From JAVJUV01 sp047314965 (lineage in GTDB: Bacteria > Pseudomonadota > Alphaproteobacteria > Rhodobacterales > Rhodobacteraceae), in contig NZ_JBLBVK010000048.1 in assembly GCF_047314965.1 (NCBI RefSeq), positions 95,456 through 159,455 of the forward strand: a DNA stretch of 64,000 bases, read 5' to 3'. The stretch's first letter is position 1, and each line of letters begins with the position of its first letter. Positions 9,275-17,844 of this stretch are shown here, in pieces. A program made the position numbers and the translations under genes. Below the pieces are notes generated by a model, which searched no databases, was not told where the DNA came from, and saw only the letters and a program-made list of their open reading frames with translations.

Positions 9275-10237
9275 ATGACCACACCCACCAACCCGTCTTT
9301 CGACATCGCTCATCTTGGCCACGTCGAGATGCTGACCGACAAGTTCGAAGAGTCGCTCGATTTCTTCACCCGCGTTTACGGGCTCAAACTGTCGGGACAG
9401 GATGAGAACTCGGCGTATCTGCGGGCATGGGATGACTATGAATACGCGACGCTGAAACTGACGCGCGCGTCCAGTACCGGCGTCGGGCATATCGGCTATC
9501 GTGCGGCGTCTCCTGAAGCGCTGGACCGGCGCGTGGCCGCCATCGAGGCGTCGGGGTTCAAGACGCATGGCTGGGTCGACGGAGACCAGTCTCATGGTCG
9601 TGCGTTCCGCTTCGAAGACCCGTTCGGGCATGTGTTCGAGATCTATTACGACACGAACCGGCCGGACATCACCGGCGATGAACCCGCGCTGAAGAACATG
9701 TCGTCGCGCTTTCATGCGCAGGGTGCCTGTCCGCGTCGGCTGGACCACCTGAACCTTTTGTCCGAGGATGTCACAGAGTTCCGCCGATTCATGGAAACTT
9801 GCCTTGGCTCGCGCGTGACCGAGATGATCCGGCTGGACAACGGGCGGATCGGAGGTTGCTGGTTCACGGTCAACAACAAGACCTACGATCTCGCGTGCAC
9901 CGAAGAGCACGGACGTGGCAATGGCAGGCTTCATCACGTGACCTATGCCACCGACCAGCGCGAGGACATTCTGCGCGCGGCAGACATTTTCCTGGAGAAT
10001 GGTGTCCATATCGAGACCGGCCCTCACAAGCATGCGATCCAGGGCACGTTCTTTCTTTACGTCTGGGAGCCGGCGGGGAACCGGGTGGAGCTTGCCAACG
10101 CGGGCGCGCGGCTGATCATGGCTCCGGACTGGGAGCCGGTCGTCTGGACCGAGACGGAACGGAAGAAAGGTCAGGCCTGGGGGCTCAAGACCATCGAGAG
10201 CTTCCACACGCACGGCACGCCGCCGGTAAAGGAGTAA
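9275..10237 (+). CDS. two-domain extradiol (catechol 2,3-dioxygenase-type) dioxygenase
   Basis: A 320-residue protein made of two vicinal-oxygen-chelate modules: residues about 10-140 (start IAHLGHVEMLT) and about 155-290. The second carries the likely iron ligands: His in RLDHLNLL, His in GRLHHVTYAT and Glu in GNRVELAN. This is the layout of type I extradiol ring-cleavage dioxygenases. The ATG at 9275 is preferred because GAGAGG lies before it. The next two genes encode enzymes that finish the 4,5-cleavage route of protocatechuate or gallate to pyruvate and oxaloacetate, so a trihydroxy- or carboxy-catechol is a plausible substrate (inference). Other VOC ring-cleaving enzymes cannot be excluded. 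Confidence 0.75.
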   Translation: MTTPTNPSFDIAHLGHVEMLTDKFEESLDFFTRVYGLKLSGQDENSAYLRAWDDYEYATLKLTRASSTGVGHIGYRAASPEALDRRVAAIEASGFKTHGWVDGDQSHGRAFRFEDPFGHVFEIYYDTNRPDITGDEPALKNMSSRFHAQGACPRRLDHLNLLSEDVTEFRRFMETCLGSRVTEMIRLDNGRIGGCWFTVNNKTYDLACTEEHGRGNGRLHHVTYATDQREDILRAADIFLENGVHIETGPHKHAIQGTFFLYVWEPAGNRVELANAGARLIMAPDWEPVVWTETERKKGQAWGLKTIESFHTHGTPPVKE

Positions 10238-10240
10238 GCC

Positions 10241-10912
10241 ATGCACAAGGTCGTCCAGAACATCGCTCGGGCCGATGCGGAGGTGATCGCCAAACTGGGA
10301 CAGGCGGGTGTCGCAACCGTTCACGAGGCGCAGGGGCGACGGGGCTGTCTCGCCTCCTACATGCGGCCGATCTATCGGGGTGCACAGATTGCCGGCTCGG
10401 CGGTGACCATCTCGGCGCCTCCGGGCGATAACTGGATGCTGCATGTCGCCATCGAGCAGCTTCGGGAAGGGGACATCCTGGTCCTTGCGCCAACCTCACC
10501 TTGCGACAACGGTTATTTCGGCGATCTTCTTGCCACCTCGGCCATGGCGCGCGGTTGCCGGGGATTGGTGATCGATGGAGGCGTACGCGATGTCCGGGAC
10601 CTTACGGCCATGGGCTTTCCGGTCTGGTCAAAAGCGATCAGCGCGGAAGGTACGGTCAAGGAAACGCTGGGTTCGGTCAACGTGCCGATCGTCTGCGCGG
10701 GTCAGGCGATCGACGCGGGCGATGTGATCGTGGCCGATGATGACGGTGTGGTTGTCGTGAGACGCGACGAGGCCGCACAAGTCCTGAAAAGCGCAGAAAA
10801 ACGCCTTGCGGCGGAAGAGGACAAGCGTGCCCGGCTGGCTTCGGGGGAACTTGGACTGGACCTTTACGATATGCGAACGCGGCTGGTTGAAAAGGGCCTG
10901 AAATATGTCTGA
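10241..10912 (+). CDS. ligK: 4-carboxy-4-hydroxy-2-oxoadipate aldolase / oxaloacetate decarboxylase
   Basis: A 223-residue protein of the RraA-like fold used by LigK/ProA/GalC aldolases. VHEAQGRRG lies near the N-terminus, the metal/substrate loop is DGGVRDVRDL, and GVVVV is near the C-terminus. The family cleaves 4-carboxy-4-hydroxy-2-oxoadipate to pyruvate and oxaloacetate with a divalent metal and can decarboxylate oxaloacetate. It starts 3 bp after the dioxygenase with AAAGGAG upstream, and its 3' end overlaps galD by 8 bp, so the three genes form one operon. Confidence 0.82.
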   Translation: MHKVVQNIARADAEVIAKLGQAGVATVHEAQGRRGCLASYMRPIYRGAQIAGSAVTISAPPGDNWMLHVAIEQLREGDILVLAPTSPCDNGYFGDLLATSAMARGCRGLVIDGGVRDVRDLTAMGFPVWSKAISAEGTVKETLGSVNVPIVCAGQAIDAGDVIVADDDGVVVVRRDEAAQVLKSAEKRLAAEEDKRARLASGELGLDLYDMRTRLVEKGLKYV

Positions 10913-11981
10913 TCCCTCGGTCGATGGGATCCCCTGCCTCTGGATGCGGGGCGGCACTTCCAAGGGCGCCTATTTTCTCGCATCGGATCTTCCGACTGAT
11001 CGTTCGGCCATCGATGACATGTTGTTGCGCATCATGGGCTCGCCTGATGTTCACCAGATCGACGGCATAGGCGGAGCCGATCCGCTGACGTCCAAGGTCG
11101 CCATCCTGTCTCCGTCATCGCGGCCCGATGCGGATGTCGACTACCTTTTCCTTCAGGTCTTCGTCGATCGGGCGCTGGTTTCAGACGCGCAGGGCTGCGG
11201 CAATATCCTGGCCGGTGTTGGCCCTGCGGCCATCGAGCTCGGGCTTGTGTCCGCCGCCGGGGATGAGACCCATGTGCGCATCCACATGATCAATACCGGC
11301 GAGATTGCCACGGCGCGGGTTTCCACTCCCGGCGCGCGGGTCAGCTATGCTGGCGATGCGCGGATAGACGGAGTACCCGGAACCCATGCCGCCGTACCGC
11401 TGATGTTCGAGAACATTGCCGGGTCCATGACCGGCGCCCTGCTGCCGACAGGGAATGCCGTGGACGTGATCGACGGCGTCCCCTGCACTCTGATCGACAA
11501 CGGGATGCCCTGCGTGATCCTGCGGGCTTCGGATGTCGGGCGAACAGGGATGGAAAGCCGCGAGGCCATGGATTCCGATTCCGAGCTGAAAGCAAGGCTG
11601 GAGGCGATCCGGCTTCAGGCCGGTCCGATGATGAACCTGGGCGATGTGGCCGAAAAGACGGTGCCGAAGATGACGCTTGTTTCGTCGCCGAAGACTGGCG
11701 GTACGGTCTCGACGCGGTCTTTCATTCCGCACCGCTGCCACGCCACGATCGGTATCTTTGCAGCGGTCTCGGTTGCGACGGCCTGCACGCTTTCCGGGTC
11801 ACCTGCCGCGTCGGTTGCCGTGCTTCCCGAAGGACAGACCCTTGCCGTCGAGCATCCCGGCGGCGCGGCGGAAGTGCTGTTGGAACGCGATCACGACGGG
11901 AGTGTCCGACGCGCCGGCACACTGAGGACAGCGAGGAAGCTGTTTGACGGGCGGGTTTATCCCCGGCCTGTGGCCTCCTGA
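10905..11981 (+). CDS. galD: 4-oxalomesaconate tautomerase (PrpF family)
   Basis: A 358-residue PrpF-fold isomerase. The N-terminus has GIPCLWMRGGTSKGAYF, followed by GIGGADPLTSKVA and the catalytic-type cysteine in AQGCGNILAGVGP; MPCVILRA is in the second half. GalD interconverts keto and enol forms of 4-oxalomesaconate in gallate degradation. The start ATG at 10905 lies inside the end of ligK. No hydratase (LigJ/GalB) or lactonase gene is nearby, so the pathway here is incomplete and needs genes elsewhere. Confidence 0.82.
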   Translation: MSDPSVDGIPCLWMRGGTSKGAYFLASDLPTDRSAIDDMLLRIMGSPDVHQIDGIGGADPLTSKVAILSPSSRPDADVDYLFLQVFVDRALVSDAQGCGNILAGVGPAAIELGLVSAAGDETHVRIHMINTGEIATARVSTPGARVSYAGDARIDGVPGTHAAVPLMFENIAGSMTGALLPTGNAVDVIDGVPCTLIDNGMPCVILRASDVGRTGMESREAMDSDSELKARLEAIRLQAGPMMNLGDVAEKTVPKMTLVSSPKTGGTVSTRSFIPHRCHATIGIFAAVSVATACTLSGSPAASVAVLPEGQTLAVEHPGGAAEVLLERDHDGSVRRAGTLRTARKLFDGRVYPRPVAS

Positions 11982-12022
11982 CTGAGTTCTGATGGGCCGG
12001 GATCAGAGGTCCGTGACCGCCC

Positions 12023-13399
12023 CTACCTTGCCCTGTTCTCGCGCACGGCTGAAAAGACCGCGAAGATGGCAAGGCAGATGACGAAAACCAGGGCCAACAC
12101 GCCGGGGATCTTTGGGTAGACTGCTGTTTCTGCTGTGCGCGGAGGCACGACGACCTGGAACAGGCTTCGGTTGAGCGCCGCTTCCTGAACGGTTGCCGCT
12201 TGTGCTTCGATCGCGGTTTTCACGGCCTCCCGCGCCATTTCGACATTCAGGCTCGCCAACTCGTATTCGATGAGAATGTTGTTGAGCGGAATGCCGGACG
12301 AGCCGCTTGTGGCAACAAGCTGGGACCGCTCTTCGGCGATCTGTGCTCGCAGGTTGGACTCCATTTCGATAAGGCTGTCGGTCCGGGCTTTGTTCCGGAC
12401 TCCCGAGACTTCGGCCATCTGGATCTCGTTCTGAAGCTCCTGGGCCTGGTTTTCGAGATCCTTGATGCGGGCGTAGATGCCTTCAATCCGGAACCGGGGA
12501 TCGACTTCCTGGTACTTCAATTGCAGCGCAACAAGCGCTGCCTGCGCCTCTGCGACCTGCTGCTCGGCATTTTCGCGCATTCTGGCCGCCAGCGTTTCGC
12601 GATTGTCGAACAGTTGCTCGCCAAGCTGCGAGACCTGAATCTCGGCATTGCGGAGAACCGCTTGCGAGATGGCGATCGCCTGTTCCTTGTCGGGCGCCCT
12701 GACATTCAGCTTCAGAAGGCCACTCTGGACGTCGATGGAGGATTCGACAAAACGGTCGAACTGCATGAGCTTGCTTTGCGACAAGATCGGGATCGTACGC
12801 AGGCGACGGATCGGATCAATGGCGCTGCCGCTGAATTCGGAAACGAGGCCAAGCTCGATCTCCAGCGAGTCCATCAGCGCCTGGCTTTTGATGTATTCAT
12901 CCGCCCGGAAGACTTCAGTCAGATTGGACGGCCGTTCCATGCCGCCCAGGAGGCCGGTGCTGCCGTTCGATCCGGCGTCCGAGGATTTCGTGATCGCGAT
13001 GACCGACTGAGCCTCGTAGAGAGGGGTTGCAAAGCCAAAAAGATAGATGGCCGCAGCCACGGTCGGGGCGATGACCATTCTGACGAATGGAGGAACGCGC
13101 ATGACGCGTTCATATGCACTCCGAATAAGCCCAACGTAGTCCGATGGCGAAGCGTCGGGTTGTGTGACCGGTTCTTCGATTGGCTTGATCGGTTCAATCG
13201 TGTCGGTTGGCTTTGCGGTTCTCAGGAACATGGGTGCTGGCTTTTGTTCCACGACTTCAGGTTCAGCCACGCTTTCGACCGGGCTGTGCATGGTGCTTTG
13301 ACGCGCGATCCGCGCCGCCTTGACGGTCCCGGCAAAGCGCCCTCGCTCCGATCGCCAGGCGGCGATCCTCGCCTCTTCAGGTGAGATTGCGTCTGTCAT
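12023..13399 (-). CDS. kpsE: capsule polysaccharide export inner-membrane protein
   Basis: A 458-residue polysaccharide co-polymerase-like protein of the KpsE/CtrB/BexC group. It has a long charged, proline-rich cytoplasmic N-terminus and a first membrane helix at about 108-128 (MVIAPTVAAAIYLFGFAT). A periplasmic part with long coiled coils follows (about 230-370, for example QVAEAQAALVALQLKYQ). The second helix lies near the C-terminus (IPGVLALVFVICLAIFAVF) after the family-type PPRTAETAVYPKIPG. It bridges the KpsMT transporter to the outer membrane. It overlaps kpsT by 4 bp and is the last gene of the capsule operon. The N-terminal extension is longer than usual. Confidence 0.85.
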   Translation of the reverse strand: MTDAISPEEARIAAWRSERGRFAGTVKAARIARQSTMHSPVESVAEPEVVEQKPAPMFLRTAKPTDTIEPIKPIEEPVTQPDASPSDYVGLIRSAYERVMRVPPFVRMVIAPTVAAAIYLFGFATPLYEAQSVIAITKSSDAGSNGSTGLLGGMERPSNLTEVFRADEYIKSQALMDSLEIELGLVSEFSGSAIDPIRRLRTIPILSQSKLMQFDRFVESSIDVQSGLLKLNVRAPDKEQAIAISQAVLRNAEIQVSQLGEQLFDNRETLAARMRENAEQQVAEAQAALVALQLKYQEVDPRFRIEGIYARIKDLENQAQELQNEIQMAEVSGVRNKARTDSLIEMESNLRAQIAEERSQLVATSGSSGIPLNNILIEYELASLNVEMAREAVKTAIEAQAATVQEAALNRSLFQVVVPPRTAETAVYPKIPGVLALVFVICLAIFAVFSAVRENRAR

Positions 13400-14085
13400 G
13401 TCAGCACCTCATTCGTGGCGGTGCCACGTTCCTGAGCGGCCATTTCAAGCATTTCCTGCGCGACATCCGGGTCCTCGCAGGGCATCAGGCGTTTGTTGAT
13501 GAGAACAAAGAAGCGATCGCAATATGCCTTCAATACGCGAAGGTTTCTGGACAGGAATATCAGGCCGCCACTTGCAAGACGCTCGGAAAGCACCTCGTCG
13601 CATTTTGCGCGATCCCGAGGCTCGCCGATTGTGATCACCTCATCCGCTATCCACATCGACGGTTCCGGGTTCGCCAACGCGCAGGCATAGGCGAGCATTG
13701 CGCGCTGCGTCGGCGTCAGTTCAGACATTCTCTTGTTGCGAAGATTTTCAATCCCGCAGAACTCGATACAGAACTCCTCTACAGCAACAGACGAAATGCC
13801 CAGCATCCTCGAAAAGATGGCAAGGTTGTCCCGGACGCTGAGACTTGGATGAAGGAAGCCGGCGAAACCGATTGGCCAGCTGACCGGGCAGCCGGCATGT
13901 ACCGTGCCGAAGTCGGGCTGCTCGATGCCGCAAAGCATCCGCGCGATGGTCGACTTGCCCGTTCCCGGTGCAGCCAGAATGCCGGTGCGTTCCCCCAGGC
14001 GGAAGGTTGCGGTCGCGTCCTCGAGAATGGGATCGCGTCGTGCGAAGCCGGGTTTCAGGATTGTCACATTATCGAGCGCGATCAT
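13396..14085 (-). CDS. kpsT: capsule ABC transporter ATP-binding protein with degenerate motifs
   Basis: A 229-residue ATPase paired with KpsM for ABC-dependent capsule export. The Walker A motif is GILAAPGTGKST and Walker B is MWIADEVITIG. The usual KpsT signature after SEL (a serine-glycine-rich loop) is replaced by SELTPTQRAM. The switch histidine expected in the VSHS-like segment is absent (IFLSRNLRVLKAYCDR), although the YCDR that follows is typical of KpsT. Overlaps of 4 bp on both sides show tight coupling with kpsM and kpsE. It may be a poorly hydrolysing or specialised ATPase, or depend on a second ATPase elsewhere (inference). Confidence 0.82.
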   Translation of the reverse strand: MIALDNVTILKPGFARRDPILEDATATFRLGERTGILAAPGTGKSTIARMLCGIEQPDFGTVHAGCPVSWPIGFAGFLHPSLSVRDNLAIFSRMLGISSVAVEEFCIEFCGIENLRNKRMSELTPTQRAMLAYACALANPEPSMWIADEVITIGEPRDRAKCDEVLSERLASGGLIFLSRNLRVLKAYCDRFFVLINKRLMPCEDPDVAQEMLEMAAQERGTATNEVLT

Positions 14086-14876
14086 AGTTTACCCCGCATG
14101 ATCCGGTGACGTTTTGCGAAGCGTTCAAGGGGAATGGAGGCCAGGTAGAACCCAGCCGCAATCACAAACGGGTACCAGACGTCGGCGAAGTTGGACGTGA
14201 AGCCGAGGAAATACGCTTCGCGGATGATTTCGGTGACGTGAAGAAACGGGCTGAACCACAGGACATCCTGGATGCGGCCCGGGAGTTCGGCTGCAACATA
14301 GAATATGCCGGAAAGCCAGAAGAAGGGCCGCAGGATAAGCGGCACCATGCGCGCGAATGTATCGCTCAGTTGTCCGCCATAGGCGACGAACCGTCCGAAC
14401 CCGCATCCCAGCATCCACGCCAGGCCGAGGCCGAACATGACGCCCGGCACGGATGAGGGAAGTCCGCTTCCGAAGATTACGGTGACGGCCCCGAAGATCA
14501 GGACGGCGGAGAGCATCAGGTTGAACCCTTCGAGCAGCATCGTCGCCCAGAGGATGTCGTCCTGCGTTACCGTGCGGAAATAGAGCATGTAGCGCTGCGC
14601 ACTGAGCGTTCTGCTCATCGAGGTCACTGTCTGGCGGAAGAAGACGTACGGCAAAACACCGGTCGCCACGAAGATTTCCAGGCCGACATGGATCGGGGCT
14701 GTCCTGTCGAGTGCCCAGAAAAGGCCTACGATGAAGGCGATCCAGACACTTGGCGTGATGTAGGCCCAAAGATAGCCGAACAGCCCCCCCGCGAAGCGCG
14801 TTTTGCGCTCGCGATCGAGCAGGATCATGATTCTGTCGAATGCGCCGGGTGGTGATATGAGGGTTTGGGTGCTCAT
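14082..14876 (-). CDS. kpsM: capsule ABC transporter permease
   Basis: A 264-residue ABC-2 permease of the KpsM/BexB type. About six membrane helices are visible (for example VWIAFIVGLFWAL, MLSAVLIFGAVTVIF and ILRPFFWLSGIFYVAAELP). The C-terminal block WFSPFLHVTEIIREAYF is typical of polysaccharide exporters. It moves lipid-linked capsular polysaccharide through the inner membrane with KpsT. It starts 3 bp after the epimerase stop and overlaps kpsT by 4 bp. Confidence 0.87.
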   Translation of the reverse strand: MSTQTLISPPGAFDRIMILLDRERKTRFAGGLFGYLWAYITPSVWIAFIVGLFWALDRTAPIHVGLEIFVATGVLPYVFFRQTVTSMSRTLSAQRYMLYFRTVTQDDILWATMLLEGFNLMLSAVLIFGAVTVIFGSGLPSSVPGVMFGLGLAWMLGCGFGRFVAYGGQLSDTFARMVPLILRPFFWLSGIFYVAAELPGRIQDVLWFSPFLHVTEIIREAYFLGFTSNFADVWYPFVIAAGFYLASIPLERFAKRHRIMRGKL

Positions 14877-14879
14877 CGG

Positions 14880-15896
14880 TCAGACCTGATAATACTCGCG
14901 ATACCAGTCGACGAATTTCCGGATTCCCGCTTCTACAGGCGTGTTCGGGCGATACCCGGTAAGCGCTTCGAGTAGGTCGGTGTTGGCCCATGTGGCCGGC
15001 ACATCGCCCTTCTGCATTTCCATCATGTTCTTTTCGATGGGCTGGCCGAGAGCCTTCTCGATTTCGCGGATGAAGGTCATGAGCGGGACCGACTGCCCGT
15101 TTCCGATATTCACCACGCGGAAGGGCGCAACCGGGCTGAGGCTGTCACCTGGTATCTGTGTGTCCCGCGCGTTTGTACCTGGAGGAGCCTTGTCGATCAG
15201 CAGCCTGATCGAATGCACGAGATCGTCCACATAGGTGAAGTCGCGCGCCATTTCTCCATGGTTGTAGACGTCGATGGCTTCACCGGCGAGCGCTGCACGG
15301 ACAAACTTGAAGAGAGCCAGATCGGGCCTGCCGTATGTACCGAAGACCGTGAAGAAGCGGAACATCGTCGTCGGGATGTTCCAGAGATGCGCATAGGAAT
15401 GCGCCATCGCCTCGTTGGCTTTCTTTGTCGCGGCATAGAGTGTCAGGGGCAGGTCGGTGGCCTGCGTTTCGTCGAAAGGCATCTGCTTGTTGCCGCCATA
15501 GACCGATGATGTCGAAGCGATCAATAGATGGTCGATGCCTGCTTCCCGAGCCGTCTCCATCAGGTTGAAGGTGCCGGTCAGGTTGGTGTCGATATATGCC
15601 CGCGGGTTCTCGAGGCTGTAGCGGACGCCTGCTTGTGCCGCCAGATGAACGATCACGTCCGGGGTTGCCTCCTGAACGCATTCCGAAAGGAACCCGAAGT
15701 CTTCCAGCATGCCGATATGCGCCTGAAACCGGGGGTTCTGGCCGAGGATGGCATGGCGTTTCTTCTTGAGCGTCACGTCATAGTAATCGGTCAACCCGTC
15801 GAACCCCACGACCGAGAACCCTTCGTCGAGAAGGTGGCGGGCGAGGTGGAAGCCGATGAAACCGGCGGTTCCCGTGACAAAGACTTTCCGGGTCAT
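14880..15896 (-). CDS. NAD-dependent epimerase, UDP-glucuronate 4-epimerase type
   Basis: A 338-residue extended SDR. It has the N-terminal TGTAGFIGFHLA dinucleotide motif, HLAAQAGVRYSLENP, the catalytic serine region STSSVYGG, YAATKKANE with Tyr and Lys, and GRPDLALFKF. The HLAAQAGVRYS and GRPD segments are characteristic of UDP-glucuronate 4-epimerases, which make UDP-galacturonate for capsule or LPS. It overlaps the glycosyltransferase by 4 bp (ATGA) in the capsule operon, fitting provision of an acidic sugar. Confidence 0.83.
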   Translation of the reverse strand: MTRKVFVTGTAGFIGFHLARHLLDEGFSVVGFDGLTDYYDVTLKKKRHAILGQNPRFQAHIGMLEDFGFLSECVQEATPDVIVHLAAQAGVRYSLENPRAYIDTNLTGTFNLMETAREAGIDHLLIASTSSVYGGNKQMPFDETQATDLPLTLYAATKKANEAMAHSYAHLWNIPTTMFRFFTVFGTYGRPDLALFKFVRAALAGEAIDVYNHGEMARDFTYVDDLVHSIRLLIDKAPPGTNARDTQIPGDSLSPVAPFRVVNIGNGQSVPLMTFIREIEKALGQPIEKNMMEMQKGDVPATWANTDLLEALTGYRPNTPVEAGIRKFVDWYREYYQV

Positions 15897-17842
15897 ATGG
15901 GCTGCTCGAAGTTGTTGAAAAGTTTTATTGTTCTGTCGAGGATCGTTCCGACCGAAAAGCGTTCGCGGGACTGAGATCTTGCGGCGGCACCAAGCCGCGC
16001 AAGTTTACCGTCGTCCGAAAGCAATTCGAGAAGGCGCGCGTCGAGTTCGGCTTCGGGCAACTCGGTCGCTGTCGAAAGCAGGATACCGGTTTCACCGTTG
16101 GTCACGACTTCGTCTGTCCCGCCGGCCGGGGTCGCAAGAACCGGAGTGCCGGCGATCTGAGATTCGATCAGAACGTTCGGCAGACCTTCCATTTCGGCCA
16201 GGTGCATCAGGATATCGGCGCGATGCATGTAGAAGCCGACATTGCTGCGGACACCGGCCAGGAAGACGCGATCCGTGAGGGAAAGGTCGTGTATCAACCG
16301 CTCGCAGGCCGAATTGAGGACACCGGTTCCCAGGATGACGAAACGCGTGTCGGGCTTGCTTTTCAGCGCGCGGGCGGCTGCCTCGATCCACTGAAGCGGT
16401 CGCTTGTTCGCGTCCATCCTGAAAACGCCAATGACCGTCTTCGTGCAGGTCTCTGATCGCGCGATCACCTCTGACCAGTATTCCCGGTCCGTATCGTCTC
16501 CCTCGGCCGTCAGGTCCGGGATCGCGTTCGGGATCACGATGACTTTGCCTGGCGGCAGCGAGAGCCATTCCTCGTAAGCGGTCGCGGCTTTCTGGCTGTT
16601 CGCCGTGAAGGTGACATGCGGCAGCTTGGCCAAGGCTGCGTAGAGGACCGGCATTTCGTCACGATAGAAATTCGGTCTCAGGTTCGGAGGAAGGCCCCGG
16701 AAAGACGTGACGATGCGGGGGACTCCTGCGAGCACGGCAGCGATTGCCGATTGCACGATACCGCCGTCCTGCCAGAGATAGGCGACATCGGTTCGGTGTT
16801 CCTCGAAAAGCCGGACCAGCTGGCAAGTGTGGCGTCTGATGTCGGGCGCCAGAAGCTCGATCAGTGCCTTCGCTTCATCGGACAACGACTCCAGATCTGC
16901 GGGCGAGGTCTCTGTCTCCTCCGTCATCACACGCGTCGGAACACCCGCTGCGGCAAGCATGGGAACATAGAAATCGCCGCCGGTGGCGGCATTCGTGTGT
17001 TTGACCCAGACCTCGGGCGCCGGGCTGGTTCTGGAGCCTTCGTCGAGGCGTTTCCTGAGCGCGCAGGCGATCCGGGTCATCTGGCGCTCAGCGCCGCCAG
17101 TGCCAAGCTGGCCCGAAAAGAGAACAACGCGATCCGCGCCCGTAAAGCGACGCGGCGGTGCGGCCTTCGCAAGAATATCGTTGATGATCGAGGGAGTGTC
17201 GATGCGGCCGTAGCGGTTCAGTGTCGCTGCGTTGCGTTCGACCTGTGCCAGAAGATCCTGCGATGCCTTGCCCATGCGGTCCCGGTACGAGACGGACTCC
17301 GCTACCTGTGCGGCGTCGAGGAAGCGGCACTGTTCGCTCAGGGCCTTGATATAGGCCATGCGGCTTCTGCGATCATCCGGGTGCAGGAAGAGGATTGTCT
17401 CCATGATCCGGTCGATTTCGTCCCAGGCCCGCAGCTCGCTGAGTCCGAGAATGGCCTGACAAGCCTGAGCCGGGTTATGCCACGACCGGGGGAACAGTTC
17501 CTTCAGGTGCGTAATTCCCGCCTCGACGCGTCCCTCGCGGCGATACCAGCGCATGAGCATACGCAGAGAGGTGGAATCCTTGGGGTACAGCCGTTGAAGG
17601 TCATGCCAAACTTCGCGCATGCCTGAGCCTGTACGCTGTTTTTCAAGCAGGAGGCCGCAGGCCACGGCGATGGCCCGGTCCGCCCGGTACTTGGACAGCA
17701 GCGGGCGCAGTTCGTCATAAAGATGCCGCGCCGTTCCCGCATCAGCGATCTTGCGGCTGCATTCGTAGACCTGTTCGGAGAAACCGTCAGGCAGCGGGGC
17801 CGCTTCGGGCGAGAAGTTCAGCTGGTCGGAAAGTGCCCGCAT
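15893..17842 (-). CDS. GT4 glycosyltransferase with N-terminal helical-repeat region
   Basis: A 649-residue protein. Residues 1 to about 230 are helical and TPR-like (Tyr-Arg-Ala-Asp-rich helices, FPRSWHNP). From about 240 a GT-B fold begins with GQLGTGGAERQMTR. The second Rossmann half has VIGVFRMDANKRPLQW and the nucleotide-sugar site E-x7-E in EGLPNVLIE, followed by GTPVLATPAGGTDEVV. These features mark a retaining GT4 transferase, probably adding a sugar to the capsule chain at the cytoplasmic face. The added N-terminal repeats are unusual for GT4 enzymes and may bind other capsule proteins (inference). It starts 2 bp after the preceding gene. Confidence 0.82.
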   Translation of the reverse strand: MRALSDQLNFSPEAAPLPDGFSEQVYECSRKIADAGTARHLYDELRPLLSKYRADRAIAVACGLLLEKQRTGSGMREVWHDLQRLYPKDSTSLRMLMRWYRREGRVEAGITHLKELFPRSWHNPAQACQAILGLSELRAWDEIDRIMETILFLHPDDRRSRMAYIKALSEQCRFLDAAQVAESVSYRDRMGKASQDLLAQVERNAATLNRYGRIDTPSIINDILAKAAPPRRFTGADRVVLFSGQLGTGGAERQMTRIACALRKRLDEGSRTSPAPEVWVKHTNAATGGDFYVPMLAAAGVPTRVMTEETETSPADLESLSDEAKALIELLAPDIRRHTCQLVRLFEEHRTDVAYLWQDGGIVQSAIAAVLAGVPRIVTSFRGLPPNLRPNFYRDEMPVLYAALAKLPHVTFTANSQKAATAYEEWLSLPPGKVIVIPNAIPDLTAEGDDTDREYWSEVIARSETCTKTVIGVFRMDANKRPLQWIEAAARALKSKPDTRFVILGTGVLNSACERLIHDLSLTDRVFLAGVRSNVGFYMHRADILMHLAEMEGLPNVLIESQIAGTPVLATPAGGTDEVVTNGETGILLSTATELPEAELDARLLELLSDDGKLARLGAAARSQSRERFSVGTILDRTIKLFNNFEQPI

Positions 17843-17844
17843 GG

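Noticed and set aside
9221..10444. 407-codon minus-strand open frame
   Set aside because: Antisense to the extradiol dioxygenase; rich in Arg and His without recognisable motif.
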